Shown: positions 27,048-36,689, counted from the stretch's first letter. The stretch: DNA of 64,000 nt from Pseudooceanicola atlanticus (GCF_000768315.1 NZ_AQQX01000003.1:434001-498000), one strand, 5' to 3'. Translations and numbers: made by a program. Notes: generated by a model not told the origin, from the sequence alone.

Positions 27048-28568
27048 CTACTCTGCCGCCATTTCGACCGTGTCGTCGCAGCGCTGTTCCGGCGGGAAGA
27101 CCACGGCCTTGCCCTCGGTCGAGAAATCCAGCGAACCATCATCGACCTTGCCGCGCTTGAGCGTCTTGCGGTCCCAGAAATATTCCTGTTCGTGCACCCA
27201 GGGAAAAGCCGTGCCGTGTTTCGGCAAACGGTCCCTGACCCGCAGGAAATAGCCGCTGGTGAACTTGATTGCGGTGGAAATTGTCGCGAAATCCTCGGAC
27301 CCGGCGCGGGGCACGGCCTGCACATATCCCTTTTCGCCCATATGCTTGAGCAGACGGCAGGCATATTCCGCCACGAGGTCCACCTTCAGCGTCCAGGACG
27401 CGTTGGTGTAGCCCGTCACGTAGATGAGGTTGGGCATGTTGGAATACATGAAACCCTTGTAGACCAGTAGCTTGCCCGGATCGACGTCCTGCCCGTCCAC
27501 GGCATATTGCGCGCCACCCAGCGTTTCCAGCACAAGGCCTGTGGCTGTGACGATGATATCGGCTTCGATCTCGGTCCCGTCCTGCATCCGAAGGCCGGTT
27601 TCGGTGAAGGTCTCGATCTCGCCGGTGACCATGGTGGCCTTCTTCTGGCGCAGGGTTTCGAACATGTCGCCATCGGGCACGACGCAGATACGTTGCTGTC
27701 CCGGCCAGTAGGGCGGCGTGAAATGGTCCTGCCAATCGGGAACGTCCTGCGCCAGTTCCTTGCCGACGCCGCCGATCAGCAGCTTTTTCATCCCCTTGAT
27801 GTCGCTCACGAATTTCTTGCGGCGCAGGCGGCCGGCCCAGATAATCTTCCACCGGGTCAGCCAATAGCCCAGCTTGCCGGGGAAGATCGTCTTCAGGATA
27901 TTGCCGATGCGGTCCTTGGCGGGCCGGTTGATGACATAGGTCGGCGTGCGCTGGATCTGCCAGACATGGGCGGCCTTTTCGGCCAGGGTCGGCGTCAGCG
28001 TCACGGCGGTGGCGCCAGATCCGATGATCGCCACCTTCTTGCCCGCATGATCCAGGTCTTCGGGCCAGAATTGAGGGTGGACCAATTGCCCCTTGAAGCT
28101 GTCATAGCCCGGGAAGTCGGGCAGATAGCCTTCGTCATGCCGATAGTACCCGGCGCAGGACAGGATGAACCGGGCGGTCATCGTCTTGGTCCCCTCGGGC
28201 GTTTCAACGGTCAGGGTCCAGAGCGCGGTCGACGTATCGTAATCGGCGCGCTGCACCTTGTGTTCGTAAAGGATGTGGTCGTCGATCCCGTATTCGCGGG
28301 AGGTTTCCTTGACGTAGTTCAGGATCGACCCGCCATCCGAGATCGCCTTGGCGTTCTTCCAGGGTTTGAACGCGTAGCCCATCGTATGCATGTCGCTGTC
28401 CGACCGGATACCGGGGTAACGAAACAGATCCCAGGTGCCGCCCATACGCGGCTTGGTCTCGAGGATCGCGAAATCCTTGTCGGGGCATTCGACCTTCAGA
28501 TAGCGGGCAACGCCGATGCCCGACAGCCCTGCCCCGATGATGATGACGTCGTGATCCGGATTGGTCAT
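27048..28568 (-). CDS. Flavin-containing monooxygenase, Baeyer-Villiger type
   Basis: This 506-residue enzyme has two dinucleotide-binding motifs (GAGLSGIG near residue 13 for FAD, GSGATA near 183 for NADPH). Between them is the fingerprint FKGQLVHPQFWP, which fits the FxGxxxHxxxW pattern of Baeyer-Villiger monooxygenases. Such enzymes insert oxygen next to a ketone to form esters or lactones. The adjacent alpha/beta hydrolase, transcribed divergently, could open the product ester. The substrate is unknown. It ends three bases from the convergent tandem TetR gene. Confidence 0.88.
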   Translation of the reverse strand: MTNPDHDVIIIGAGLSGIGVARYLKVECPDKDFAILETKPRMGGTWDLFRYPGIRSDSDMHTMGYAFKPWKNAKAISDGGSILNYVKETSREYGIDDHILYEHKVQRADYDTSTALWTLTVETPEGTKTMTARFILSCAGYYRHDEGYLPDFPGYDSFKGQLVHPQFWPEDLDHAGKKVAIIGSGATAVTLTPTLAEKAAHVWQIQRTPTYVINRPAKDRIGNILKTIFPGKLGYWLTRWKIIWAGRLRRKKFVSDIKGMKKLLIGGVGKELAQDVPDWQDHFTPPYWPGQQRICVVPDGDMFETLRQKKATMVTGEIETFTETGLRMQDGTEIEADIIVTATGLVLETLGGAQYAVDGQDVDPGKLLVYKGFMYSNMPNLIYVTGYTNASWTLKVDLVAEYACRLLKHMGEKGYVQAVPRAGSEDFATISTAIKFTSGYFLRVRDRLPKHGTAFPWVHEQEYFWDRKTLKRGKVDDGSLDFSTEGKAVVFPPEQRCDDTVEMAAE

Positions 28569-28745
28569 TTTACATACCCATTCTTCAAACTCCCGATCTG
28601 TCTAGCAGCCCACCCCGGCCCCGGCTAGTGCGAAAATTATTTCCGCAAACTGCTTTTTGCGCCATCACGGCCTTCCACCTTCCCGGAAATCTGCCTAATC
28701 TGCCCGACAAGCTGGCGCGGCCAGCCATTCTGGGAGGAGACAGGA

Positions 28746-29636
28746 ATGACAATCGCCAACGTCAATGGCATCGACATCTATTACGACGTGACAGGGCCGG
28801 AGACGGCCAAACCGCTTCTTCTGATCTCGGGGGTAGGCACGCAGAGCACGCGCTGGCCCGACGACTTCGTCGCGCCGCTGGTCGACCGCGGCTACCGCGT
28901 CATCCGGATGGATAACCGCGACATCGGGCTGAGCCAGAAATTCACCGAATTCGGCGTGCCGGACTTCAAGGCGCTGCTGGCGCAGAAGGCCTCGGGCGCT
29001 GTGCCGGACACACCTTACACCCTGTCTGACATGGCTGCGGACGGGATCGCGCTGCTGGATCACCTGAACATCGACAAGGCGCATATCTGTGGCGCCTCGA
29101 TGGGTGGCATGATCGTGCAGCTGATGGCCATCGAACACCCCGAGCGCATCCTGTCGGTCACCTCGATCATGTCGAATACCGGCAACCCCGACCTGCCCCG
29201 CGCCACGGACGAGGCGATGGCCGCCCTGACCGCCCCGCGCCCGGACGCGACGGTGGATCGCGAAGGCTTCCTCGCCTCGGTGATCCACACCGCAAAGGTC
29301 ATCGGCTCCCCTGCCCACCCGATCGCAGAGGAAGACATCCGCGCCGGGGCGGAACGCGACCTCGACCGGTCCTACCATCCCACCGGGTTTTCCCGCCAAT
29401 ACGCTGCAATCCTCGCGACCCGCGACCGGCGCGAGGAACTGAAAAAGCTGACCATCCCGATGGCCGTGATCCACGGCGTGCAAGACCCGCTGGTGCCGGT
29501 GCATGGCGGTCGCGATACTGCCGCGAATTGCCCGACGGCAGAGCTGATCGAGATCGACGGCATGGGCCACAACATCCCGCCCGGCATCTATGACCAGGTG
29601 ATCGACGGGATCGAACGCGCCACGCTGCGCGCCTGA
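28746..29636 (+). CDS. Alpha/beta hydrolase
   Basis: This 296-residue hydrolase has the nucleophile elbow GASMGGM (Ser near residue 118), a later acid in VQDPLVP and the histidine in GMGHNIPPG. The pattern resembles the family of small ester or lactone hydrolases. Its start faces that of the monooxygenase gene across a 177-base shared promoter region. It is plausibly the esterase that opens the monooxygenase product, but this is inference. GGGAGGAGACAGGA precedes the ATG. Confidence 0.87.
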   Translation: MTIANVNGIDIYYDVTGPETAKPLLLISGVGTQSTRWPDDFVAPLVDRGYRVIRMDNRDIGLSQKFTEFGVPDFKALLAQKASGAVPDTPYTLSDMAADGIALLDHLNIDKAHICGASMGGMIVQLMAIEHPERILSVTSIMSNTGNPDLPRATDEAMAALTAPRPDATVDREGFLASVIHTAKVIGSPAHPIAEEDIRAGAERDLDRSYHPTGFSRQYAAILATRDRREELKKLTIPMAVIHGVQDPLVPVHGGRDTAANCPTAELIEIDGMGHNIPPGIYDQVIDGIERATLRA

Positions 29637-29667
29637 TCCCCGACCAATCCCCAAACACTCCAATCAC

Positions 29668-29700
29668 AAAGGCCGGCGCGTTCCCGCACCGGCCTTTTTT
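29668..29700. terminator. Bidirectional terminator between hydrolase and thioesterase genes
   Basis: A ten-base stem GGCCGGCGCG/CGCACCGGCC with one mismatch is flanked by AAA on the left and TTTTTT on the right. It serves the plus-strand hydrolase gene best and may also act for the minus-strand thioesterase gene. Confidence 0.75.
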
Positions 29701-29722
29701 CATCTCCGTCGGGCGTCGCCGC

Positions 29723-30613
29723 TCAGGTCTTGCGCCGCAGCATGCCTTCCTGCGACAGGGTCGCGACAAGGCGGCCGTCGCGGGTAAAGATACGGCCGTG
29801 GGTCAGGCCGCGTCCGCCGCCGGTCCAGGGGCTCTGCATCCCGAAGAGCAGCCACTCGTCCATGCGGAAATCGTCATGCATCCACATCGCGTGGTCGAGC
29901 GAGGCAAAGCGCATCCCCTTCGAGAAGAACCCGACGCCATGCACGCCCAGTGCCACGCCGAGCAGCCCCATATCAGACGCATAGACCAGTGCCGCGCGAT
30001 GCAGGGCCTTGTCATCGGGCATCGGCACCCGCGCCTTGATCCAGCGGAAGCTTTCGCCGTCAAAGGGTTCCATGTCGTAGGGCGGGCCAAGGCGGCAGGG
30101 CCTGACCTCGATCGGGCGCTCCGCCTGGAGGAAACGCTTGACCATCTCGGGCACCTTGTCGGGGTATTTCTCGGCCAGGCCCTGTTCGTCGAGCAGGTCC
30201 TCGGGCTCGGGCATATCCGCTGGCATGGCAGAGGCGTGGTGCATCCCCTCCTCCTGCACCTGGAAGGATGCGGCGAGGTTGAGGATGGGCTGGCCGTTCT
30301 GGATCGCGACGACCCGGCGGGTGTTGAAGCTGCGCCCGTCCATGTCCCGCTCGACCCGGTAGAGCACCGGCTTGGTCGCGTCGCCCGCACGCATGAAATA
30401 GCCATGGAGCGAATGGTTCACCCGGTCGCCCTCGACCGTGTGGGTCGCGGCCATCAGCGCCTGTCCCAGCACCTGCCCGCCAAACATCCGCCCCTCGCCA
30501 TTCGGCGTTTCGATACCGCGGAAGAAGTTGTCCTCGATCCGCTCGACGGTCAGGATCTCGGTCAGGCGGTCATCGGCATGGCGGGTCATCGGCGGCTGGC
30601 TATCGTCGTTCAT
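29723..30613 (-). CDS. tesB: Acyl-CoA thioesterase II
   Basis: This protein of about 296 residues is a double-hotdog thioesterase of the TesB family, which cleaves acyl-CoA to fatty acid and CoA. Typical stretches are GRMFGGQVLGQALMAA near residue 40, SLHGYFMRAGD near 65 and the C-terminal region with HAMWMHDDFR and GLTHGRIFTRDG. Length is standard (about 290). The start is ATG at 30613 or GTG directly before it. It is a single gene that lies upstream of, and in the same direction as, no close partner. Confidence 0.9.
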   Translation of the reverse strand: MNDDSQPPMTRHADDRLTEILTVERIEDNFFRGIETPNGEGRMFGGQVLGQALMAATHTVEGDRVNHSLHGYFMRAGDATKPVLYRVERDMDGRSFNTRRVVAIQNGQPILNLAASFQVQEEGMHHASAMPADMPEPEDLLDEQGLAEKYPDKVPEMVKRFLQAERPIEVRPCRLGPPYDMEPFDGESFRWIKARVPMPDDKALHRAALVYASDMGLLGVALGVHGVGFFSKGMRFASLDHAMWMHDDFRMDEWLLFGMQSPWTGGGRGLTHGRIFTRDGRLVATLSQEGMLRRKT

Positions 30614-30694
30614 CACGCTCTCGTCGTTGTTTCACAGGGTCTGGTTCTGCCAAGGCCCGGTGGATTGCAAGCTGTTTTTGATGTCTCACACCGA

Positions 30695-30721
30695 TGCGGC
30701 CCCGAAGTCTCCGGGGCCGCA
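30695..30721. other. Perfect hairpin behind the Dpp-type operon
   Basis: A ten-base stem TGCGGCCCCG/CGGGGCCGCA with a seven-base loop lies 32 bases after the stop of the last ABC gene on the minus strand. There is no U-run on either side, so termination is possible but not clear. Confidence 0.45.
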
Positions 30722-30752
30722 CACTGGCAATCAAATGCTTTGTCGGAAGGCG

Positions 30753-31742
30753 TCAGCCGGCCTCTGGCACCAGCGGGTGGTGGCAGGCGACGATATGGCC
30801 ACGGGTGATCTCGCGCAGCTCCGGCATCACGGCCTTGCACTGCTCCGACGCCCTGGGGCACCGGGTGCGGAACGGGCATCCCGAGGGCGGGTTGACCGGC
30901 GATGGCAATTCCCCGGGCACGAGGTTGATCTCGCGTTCCGGTGCGTCCGGATCGGGTTCCGGCACGGCATCCAGCAGGGTGCGGGTGTAGGGATGCACCG
31001 GCTGACGATAGATCGTCTCGGCATCCGCCAATTCGCATAGCCGCCCCAGGTACATCACCGCCACCCGGTCGGAGACATGTTTCACCACCGCCAGGTCGTG
31101 CGAGATGAAGAGCATGGTCAGGCCCAGCTCTTTCTTCAACTCTTCCAGCAGGTTCAGCACCTGTGCCTGCACCGAGACGTCCAGCGCCGACACCGCCTCG
31201 TCACAGACCAGAAGATCGGGTTCAAGGATCAGTGCCCGCGCGATGGAGATCCGCTGGCATTGCCCGCCGGAGAATTCGTGCGGACGCCGTTCCATCGCCT
31301 GGTCGGCGTTCAGGCCGACTTTCTCCAGCATCTCGGCCACACGCTGCGTGCGTTCCTCTTCGGTGCCGATGCCGGCAATTTCCAGCGGTGCCGCGACGAT
31401 GTCGCGGATGTTCATGCGCGGGTTCAGCGAGGCAATCGGATCCTGAAAGATCATCTGGAACCGCCGCCGCGCCTGTTGCAGCGCACGCCCCTTGAGGCCG
31501 GTCAGGTCCTGCCCGTCCAGCGTGACCTTTCCACGCGTCGGGCGCGGCAATTGCATCACCGCCCGCGCGGCAGAGGATTTGCCGCAACCGGATTCCCCCA
31601 CCAGGCCAAGGGTTTCGCCCCGTTTCACATGGGCAGTGAAATCGGTCACCGCATGCACCTTGCGCCCGCCTTGCAGCGGGTATTCGACCGTCAGGTTGTC
31701 GATGGCCAGGAATGTATCGATCTTGCCGGGCTCCGCGTTCAC
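30753..31742 (-). CDS. Peptide/nickel-type ABC transporter ATP-binding protein (DppF/OppF-like)
   Basis: This 329-residue ATPase has Walker A GESGCGKSS, signature FSGGQCQR, Walker B LLVCDEAVSALD and the oligopeptide-type C-terminus with three conserved cysteines (CPFRTRCPRASEQC). It starts with GTG at 31742, overlapping the upstream ATPase stop by four bases (GTGA) behind a GAGGAGG site. A longer frame exists but would sit inside the upstream gene. It is the last gene of the five-gene operon and works with the DppD-like ATPase. Confidence 0.9.
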   Translation of the reverse strand: MNAEPGKIDTFLAIDNLTVEYPLQGGRKVHAVTDFTAHVKRGETLGLVGESGCGKSSAARAVMQLPRPTRGKVTLDGQDLTGLKGRALQQARRRFQMIFQDPIASLNPRMNIRDIVAAPLEIAGIGTEEERTQRVAEMLEKVGLNADQAMERRPHEFSGGQCQRISIARALILEPDLLVCDEAVSALDVSVQAQVLNLLEELKKELGLTMLFISHDLAVVKHVSDRVAVMYLGRLCELADAETIYRQPVHPYTRTLLDAVPEPDPDAPEREINLVPGELPSPVNPPSGCPFRTRCPRASEQCKAVMPELREITRGHIVACHHPLVPEAG

Positions 31743-32725
31743 GCCGCCACCTCCTCGCCCAGGGGTTTCACACAGGCATATTGATGCGCGCCCGGCCCTT
31801 CGAGCGGGGGCACCTGTTCTTCGCATTCGGGCCCCGCGAACTTGCAACGCGGCGCAAAGGGACAGCCCTGGGGCGGGTTGATCAGATCGGGCGGCCGCCC
31901 TTCGATCGCGTCCAGCTTGCGATGCGGCGGGTCGGTGACCTTGGGGATCGAAGACAGAAGCGCGGCCGTGTAAGGCATGCGGGTGTTGTTGAAAAGCTCC
32001 CTCACCGGCGCCTTTTCGACGATCCGCCCCGCATACATCACCGCGACCTCGTCACAGCGGCCGGCGACCACGCCCATGTCGTGGGTGATCAGGATCATCG
32101 CCATGTTGCGTTCCTTGACCATGCGTTGAAGCAGGTCGAGGATCTCGGCCTGCACCGTCACGTCCAGCGCCGTGGTCGGTTCGTCCGCGATCAGCAGGTC
32201 AGGCTCGCAGGCAATCGCGATTGCAATGGCCACGCGCTGCCGCATCCCGCCGGACAATTGGTGCGGATACTGGTTCACCCGCACATCGGGTTGCGGCAGG
32301 CCGACGGCGCGCAACAGCTCCACCGCCTTTTCCTTGGCCGGGCCCTTCTTCATGCCCATGTGGAACATCAGCACTTCCATGATCTGCTTGCCGATGCTCA
32401 GCACCGGGTTGAGCGAGGTCATGGGGTCCTGGAACACGATGGCCATTTCCGGACCACGCAGGCGGCGCAGTTCCGTCTCGGACAGGCGGGTCAGGTCCTT
32501 GCCGTTCAGGATCACCTTGCTGTCGGACGGCACGACCGAATTGCCCGGCAGCAGGCGCATGACCGAGCGTGACAGCACGGATTTGCCCGAGCCGGATTCA
32601 CCAACCACGCCCAGGGTCTTGCCCCGCTCCAGCGTGAAGGACACGCCGTCCACGGCGTTCAGCATGCCCCGCGCGGTGGCAAAGGCGGTGCGCTGGTTGC
32701 GCACGTCGAGAATGATTTCTCCCAT
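31739..32725 (-). CDS. Peptide/nickel-type ABC transporter ATP-binding protein (DppD/OppD-like)
   Basis: This 328-residue ATPase has Walker A GESGSGKSV, signature LSGGMRQR, Walker B LLIADEPTTALD and the C-terminal oligopeptide-type motif CPFAPRCKFAGPEC. The ATG at 32725 follows AGGAGGCTGTC. It lies ten bases behind the permease gene and overlaps the next ATPase gene. Together the two ATPases drive the DppBC-like channel. Confidence 0.9.
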   Translation of the reverse strand: MGEIILDVRNQRTAFATARGMLNAVDGVSFTLERGKTLGVVGESGSGKSVLSRSVMRLLPGNSVVPSDSKVILNGKDLTRLSETELRRLRGPEMAIVFQDPMTSLNPVLSIGKQIMEVLMFHMGMKKGPAKEKAVELLRAVGLPQPDVRVNQYPHQLSGGMRQRVAIAIAIACEPDLLIADEPTTALDVTVQAEILDLLQRMVKERNMAMILITHDMGVVAGRCDEVAVMYAGRIVEKAPVRELFNNTRMPYTAALLSSIPKVTDPPHRKLDAIEGRPPDLINPPQGCPFAPRCKFAGPECEEQVPPLEGPGAHQYACVKPLGEEVAA

Positions 32726-32735
32726 GACAGCCTCC

Positions 32736-33647
32736 TCAGATCGCGCCTTCGCGGACATCCGCGAGGCGGCGGCGGATTGCATCGCCCACCAGGTTGAAAC
32801 ACAGCACCGTCAGGAACATCACCAGCGTCGGATAAAGTGCGATATGCGGGCTGGTAGACAGGACCTCGCGGCCTTCGGCAATGATACCCCCCCAGGAAGG
32901 GGTCGGCGCCTTGACCGACAGCCCGAGGAAGGACAGCGCGCCTTCGATCACGATGGCGATCGGGATGTCGATCAGCACGAAGGCGATCAGCGGCCAGATG
33001 ATGTTGGGGAACACCTCCTTGCGCAGGATGCGGAAATCGGACGCGCCCATGGCCTTGGCCGCCAGCACGAATTCCCGCCCCGCATAGTTCAGCGTCGCCG
33101 CCCGGGTGATCCGCGCCGCCGTGGGGATGAAAAGCAGCCCCAGCGACAGGCACACCATGAAGAGCGAGCCACCGAACACGACGGAGAAGAGCAGCAGGAT
33201 CACCAGGCCGGGGATCGCCAGCCAGGCGTCGATCATGATGCCGATCACCTCGTCGGCCCAGCCGCGGTAATAGCCCGCGATCATGCCGAGGATCAGGCCC
33301 AGACCAACCCCGATGAACGGCGCGGCAAAGCCCACGGTCAGCGACACGCGGCCGCCATAGATGATCCGGCTCAGCAGGTCGCGGCCCAGGTTGTCCGTGC
33401 CCAGCGGGTGCCCCTCGACCGGCGGGGACTGGATGTAGGCCCAGTCGATCTCGTCCGCCGGCGGCAGGCCCCAGAGCGGGGCAAAGACACAGGCGACGGC
33501 AACGATGATCAGCCAGATCATCGGGATCCAGAAGTAGAGCCCGAAGGACCGCGACTTGCGATGCATCGCGATGGCCAGGGCGTTGCGGTCGATCTGCGGT
33601 TTGCCGTCGTCTTTGTCGGCGTTTCCGGAAGAAGTCACGTCAGCCAT
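32736..33647 (-). CDS. Peptide/nickel-type ABC transporter permease (DppC-like)
   Basis: This 303-residue inner-membrane protein has an N-terminal OppC_N-like helix (residues 36-58) and the binding-protein-dependent transport domain with five further helices. The DppC hallmark GTDNLGRDLLSRI is present near residue 85, as is the EAA-loop sequence (FVLAAKAMGASDFRI). Its ATG overlaps the end of the DppB-like gene by eight bases. A longer start is possible but unlikely. Confidence 0.9.
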   Translation of the reverse strand: MADVTSSGNADKDDGKPQIDRNALAIAMHRKSRSFGLYFWIPMIWLIIVAVACVFAPLWGLPPADEIDWAYIQSPPVEGHPLGTDNLGRDLLSRIIYGGRVSLTVGFAAPFIGVGLGLILGMIAGYYRGWADEVIGIMIDAWLAIPGLVILLLFSVVFGGSLFMVCLSLGLLFIPTAARITRAATLNYAGREFVLAAKAMGASDFRILRKEVFPNIIWPLIAFVLIDIPIAIVIEGALSFLGLSVKAPTPSWGGIIAEGREVLSTSPHIALYPTLVMFLTVLCFNLVGDAIRRRLADVREGAI

Positions 33648-34593
33648 GAGAGCCTCTGGTTCTGACCCGCGGATCGAGCCAGGCATAGGCGATGTCCACG
33701 AGGAAGTTGGCGGTCACGAAGGCCAGGGCAAAGAAGGTCACGCAGCCCTGGATCACGACGAAATCGCGGGTGTAGACGGCATGGATCAGCAGGCGACCGA
33801 CGCCTGGAATGCCGAAGATCTGCTCGATGATGATCGTCCCGCCCAACAGCCGCGCGACCTGAAGGCCCAGAAGGGTGATCATCGAAAAGGAAGAGGGCCG
33901 CAGCGCGTGGACCCACAGGATGCGCAGGTTCGACATGCCCTTGGCACGGGCCAACGCGATGTAGTTCTCCTGCAGGACCGAGATCATCTCGACCCGCAGG
34001 GTCCGCATCAGGATGGTCCATTCGACCAGCGCCAGCGACAGCGCCGGCAGGATCATCGGCTTGAGATTGGCCCAGAGACCAGAGGACAGCGGCTCGTACC
34101 CGGTAGCCGGCAACCAGCCCAGGCCAAGCGCAAAGACGAAGATCAGCAGGATCGCGGTCATGAAGGACGGCATCGATACGCTGGCAAAGGCCAGGGCCCC
34201 GATGATCCGGTCGGCGCGCCCATTCGGCCGGAACGCCGAAGCCATGCCCGCGGGGATCGCCATGGCCAGCGCCAGGATCTGCGCCAGCAGCATCAGCTCG
34301 AACGAGACGGGGAACCGGTCGGTGACCGCGTGCCAGACATCTTCGGAACTGATGAAGGACGTGCCCCAATCGCCCACGAAGACGCCGCCGACCCATTCGA
34401 AGTATCGGATCACCACCGGCCGGTCGAGGCCGAGCTCTTCGCGGATTTCCTGCACCTCCTCTTCCGAGGAATCCATGCCCGCCATTTCATAGGCGACATC
34501 GCCCGGCAGGACATTGACCAGCAGGAACGTGACAAAGGTAACCGCCGCTAGGACGATGGCCAGACGGCGGAGCCTGTAAAGCAGATAGCGCAT
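33640..34593 (-). CDS. Peptide/nickel-type ABC transporter permease (DppB-like)
   Basis: This 317-residue inner-membrane protein is of the DppB family. It starts RYLLYRLRRLAIVLAAVTFV and has six membrane segments and the EAA-loop YIALARAKGMSNLRI near residue 205. It pairs with DppC to form the channel. It lies 86 bases behind the binding-protein gene, with two hairpins in the gap. GGGAGGGCAT precedes the ATG. Confidence 0.9.
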   Translation of the reverse strand: MRYLLYRLRRLAIVLAAVTFVTFLLVNVLPGDVAYEMAGMDSSEEEVQEIREELGLDRPVVIRYFEWVGGVFVGDWGTSFISSEDVWHAVTDRFPVSFELMLLAQILALAMAIPAGMASAFRPNGRADRIIGALAFASVSMPSFMTAILLIFVFALGLGWLPATGYEPLSSGLWANLKPMILPALSLALVEWTILMRTLRVEMISVLQENYIALARAKGMSNLRILWVHALRPSSFSMITLLGLQVARLLGGTIIIEQIFGIPGVGRLLIHAVYTRDFVVIQGCVTFFALAFVTANFLVDIAYAWLDPRVRTRGSHG

Positions 34594-34608
34594 ATGCCCT
34601 CCCCTATT

Positions 34609-34667
34609 CCACCGGTCTGCGGGGCCGGTGGACGCATGATATCCCGGCGGCGCACTTGGCCGCCGGG
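34609..34667 (-). other. Two hairpins between the binding-protein gene and the permease genes
   Basis: On the minus strand the first is a nine-base stem GCCGCCGGG type at 34643-34667 with a seven-base loop. The second is a seven-base stem CCACCGG/CCGGTGG at 34609-34631. No U-run follows either, so they probably trim and protect the binding-protein message and reduce permease expression. Confidence 0.55.
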
Positions 34668-34679
34668 ACAGAGGTCAGA

Positions 34680-36236
34680 TCACGACTGTTCGTCGATCCA
34701 GGCGCGGGTCACATCGACCGCACCCCGGTACGGGGCCGGAACGCCCTTGACCCGCGGCGTGGTGAAGGCGTGGTACCGCCCGCCACCGCGATAGAGGATG
34801 CCGCCGTCATCGTTCATGATCGACACCATCTCGCATTGCAGGTCCAGCCGCTCTTCTCGGGTGGTCGCGACGCGCATCTGTTCGGCCACCTCGGCCAGCT
34901 TCGGATCGTCGAAGCCGGTCAGGTTGTAGGACGAACCGGGCATCGCGTAGGCGTAGAGCTGCGGGCCCATGTCGGCGCCGTCGGCGATCCGCCAGCCGGA
35001 GATATCGAAATCGTTGGTGAAGACGCGCTTCACCAGCGTCGACTGGTCGACCGGCTGCAGCTCCAGCGGGATACCCGCTGCCTTGGCGGTCTGCTGGTAG
35101 ATCTCGCCCAGTTCACGGCCGCGCGGGGTCGTGGTGTGGATCATCACGATGGTCGGCACCTCGGTATTGCCGGTGTCGGCCTTCCATTCCTCGATATATT
35201 CCTTCGCCTTGGCGATATCGAAGCCGCGATAGTTCACGTCGCCGCAATCCTTGACCGGACCCAGCGGATGTTCGACCGCGGGGCGGGTGTTCTGCCACGA
35301 GATCTTGACCAGCGCATCCTGGTTCCACGCATGGGCCAGGGCCTTGCGCAGCGCAGGATGGTTCAGCGGCTCCTTCTTGCCGTTCAGCAGGTTAACCGCC
35401 GCACCCGCGCCTTCCGATACCAGCGTGACCAGCTTGTCATCCTGCTTGGCCTCGACGATCGACGGACCACGGTCGGTCCACATCACGTCCACCTCGCCCG
35501 AACGGAGCGATGCAAACCGGGTCTGGGTATCGGGCAGAATGCGGAAGGTGATCTTGTCGAGGTTGATCTCGTCCGCGTTCCAGTAGTCGGGGTTCCGCTC
35601 TACGATGATCCGATCGCCCGAGGCCCATTCCACGAACTTGAACGGACCGGTGCCCACGGGGCTGCGGTTCTGCGTGTCGGCCTCGACCGCCTCTTTCGCC
35701 GGGATCGGTCCGGACATGGAGGTCGTCGCGAGGTAAGGCAGAAGCGCCTGCCACGGATGCTTGAGGTGGAATTCCACAGTCAGCGGATCGACCGCTTCGA
35801 CCTTCTCGATCGAGGCGATGAAGGTCCGCGAGCGCGACTTGTTCTCGGGGTCGAGGATGCGGTTGTAGTGATGCGCCACGTCCTCGGCATCGAAATCGCT
35901 GCCATCGTGGAATTTCACGCCTTCGCGCAGCTTGAACGTCCAGACGGTCTGATCGTCGTTATGGGACCATTCCGTGGCCAGCAGCGGTTGGGGCTCGTTG
36001 GTTTCCGGGTCCCAGTCCAGCAGCGGCTCCTGGATCGTGCGCATCACGATCTCGCCGGTCTGCCCCAGAACGCCGCCCTTGATGGTGCCGAAGCCCCGGA
36101 CGTCCGTTTCGATTGCCACGGTCAGTTCGCCACCTTTCTTCGCCATCGCGTGGGATTCGGCAAAGCTGGGTGTTGCGGCCAAAAGGGCCATGGCCGTCGA
36201 CGCGGCCAGAGTCATAGGCAGACGGGGTGTCCGCAT
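34680..36236 (-). CDS. Dpp/Opp-type ABC transporter substrate-binding protein (SBP_bac_5)
   Basis: This 518-residue periplasmic binding protein has a Sec signal (cleavage near SFAES, residue 27) and the SBP_bac_5 fold. The mid-protein hallmark VKFHDGSDFDAEDVAHHYNR is present near residue 105. It binds the substrate for the DppBCDF-like transporter encoded behind it. The family takes peptides, nickel, glutathione or sugars; sequence alone does not decide here. The operon has no enzyme genes that would hint at the substrate. GGAGGAAAGACC precedes the ATG. Confidence 0.88.
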   Translation of the reverse strand: MRTPRLPMTLAASTAMALLAATPSFAESHAMAKKGGELTVAIETDVRGFGTIKGGVLGQTGEIVMRTIQEPLLDWDPETNEPQPLLATEWSHNDDQTVWTFKLREGVKFHDGSDFDAEDVAHHYNRILDPENKSRSRTFIASIEKVEAVDPLTVEFHLKHPWQALLPYLATTSMSGPIPAKEAVEADTQNRSPVGTGPFKFVEWASGDRIIVERNPDYWNADEINLDKITFRILPDTQTRFASLRSGEVDVMWTDRGPSIVEAKQDDKLVTLVSEGAGAAVNLLNGKKEPLNHPALRKALAHAWNQDALVKISWQNTRPAVEHPLGPVKDCGDVNYRGFDIAKAKEYIEEWKADTGNTEVPTIVMIHTTTPRGRELGEIYQQTAKAAGIPLELQPVDQSTLVKRVFTNDFDISGWRIADGADMGPQLYAYAMPGSSYNLTGFDDPKLAEVAEQMRVATTREERLDLQCEMVSIMNDDGGILYRGGGRYHAFTTPRVKGVPAPYRGAVDVTRAWIDEQS

Positions 36237-36689
36237 GGTCTTTCCTCCCTGATTTTTCCTCCAACCGCTCTCCTGACGGTTATCCGGATATTGGAGGCGT
36301 TTCCGGACCTTGTGAATACCCTATCTTCAAATTTTTCGTTATTTGCGGGTATTTGCATGCTGGATTCATCTATCTCGAAAGCCACTTGCGGAAACAAAAT
36401 TCGCCATGCGAGATAAGGAGGTGAGTCATTATTTTTATATATTTTCATTAGGTTAGCCCTCAACCCAATCACGCAACCTGTCATAACAACCAGTTGAATT
36501 CCGTGATGCGGAACCGATCTCGGCCCCTCTGCACTGCAGCAAAAATGCTGTGCAAACGCAGCACCGGCCCAACATACCGGATCTTTGAATTTCCGTGAAT
36601 CAGCCAAAAACATACCCGCAAGCATGCGAAAGCCGGACCATGTCATGGCCCGGCTCACTCCCGTCATGGGGGCATTCAGCTACGCAACG
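36237..36689. other. AT-rich non-coding region of 453 bases
   Basis: This is the longest gene-free stretch of the window. Its left part (36250-36480) is clearly AT-rich, with ATTATTTTTATATATTTTC, and likely holds the promoter of the Dpp-type operon on the minus strand. AAGGAGGTGAG at 36415-36425 looks like a ribosome site but leads only to a 16-codon frame. At 36630-36655 an 11-pair hairpin with one mismatch could end the murA-DUF2948 message, although a U-run is missing. No RNA gene is recognisable. Confidence 0.5.

Noticed and set aside
36418-36450. Strong ribosome-site-like AAGGAGGTGAG suggesting a small gene
   Set aside because: No start codon follows at proper distance; the only frame through it, from 36402, ends after 16 codons.
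36212-36667. Minus-strand frame of 151 codons in the AT-rich gap
   Set aside because: It overlaps the beginning of the binding-protein gene and its leader, has no ribosome site and no recognisable domain.
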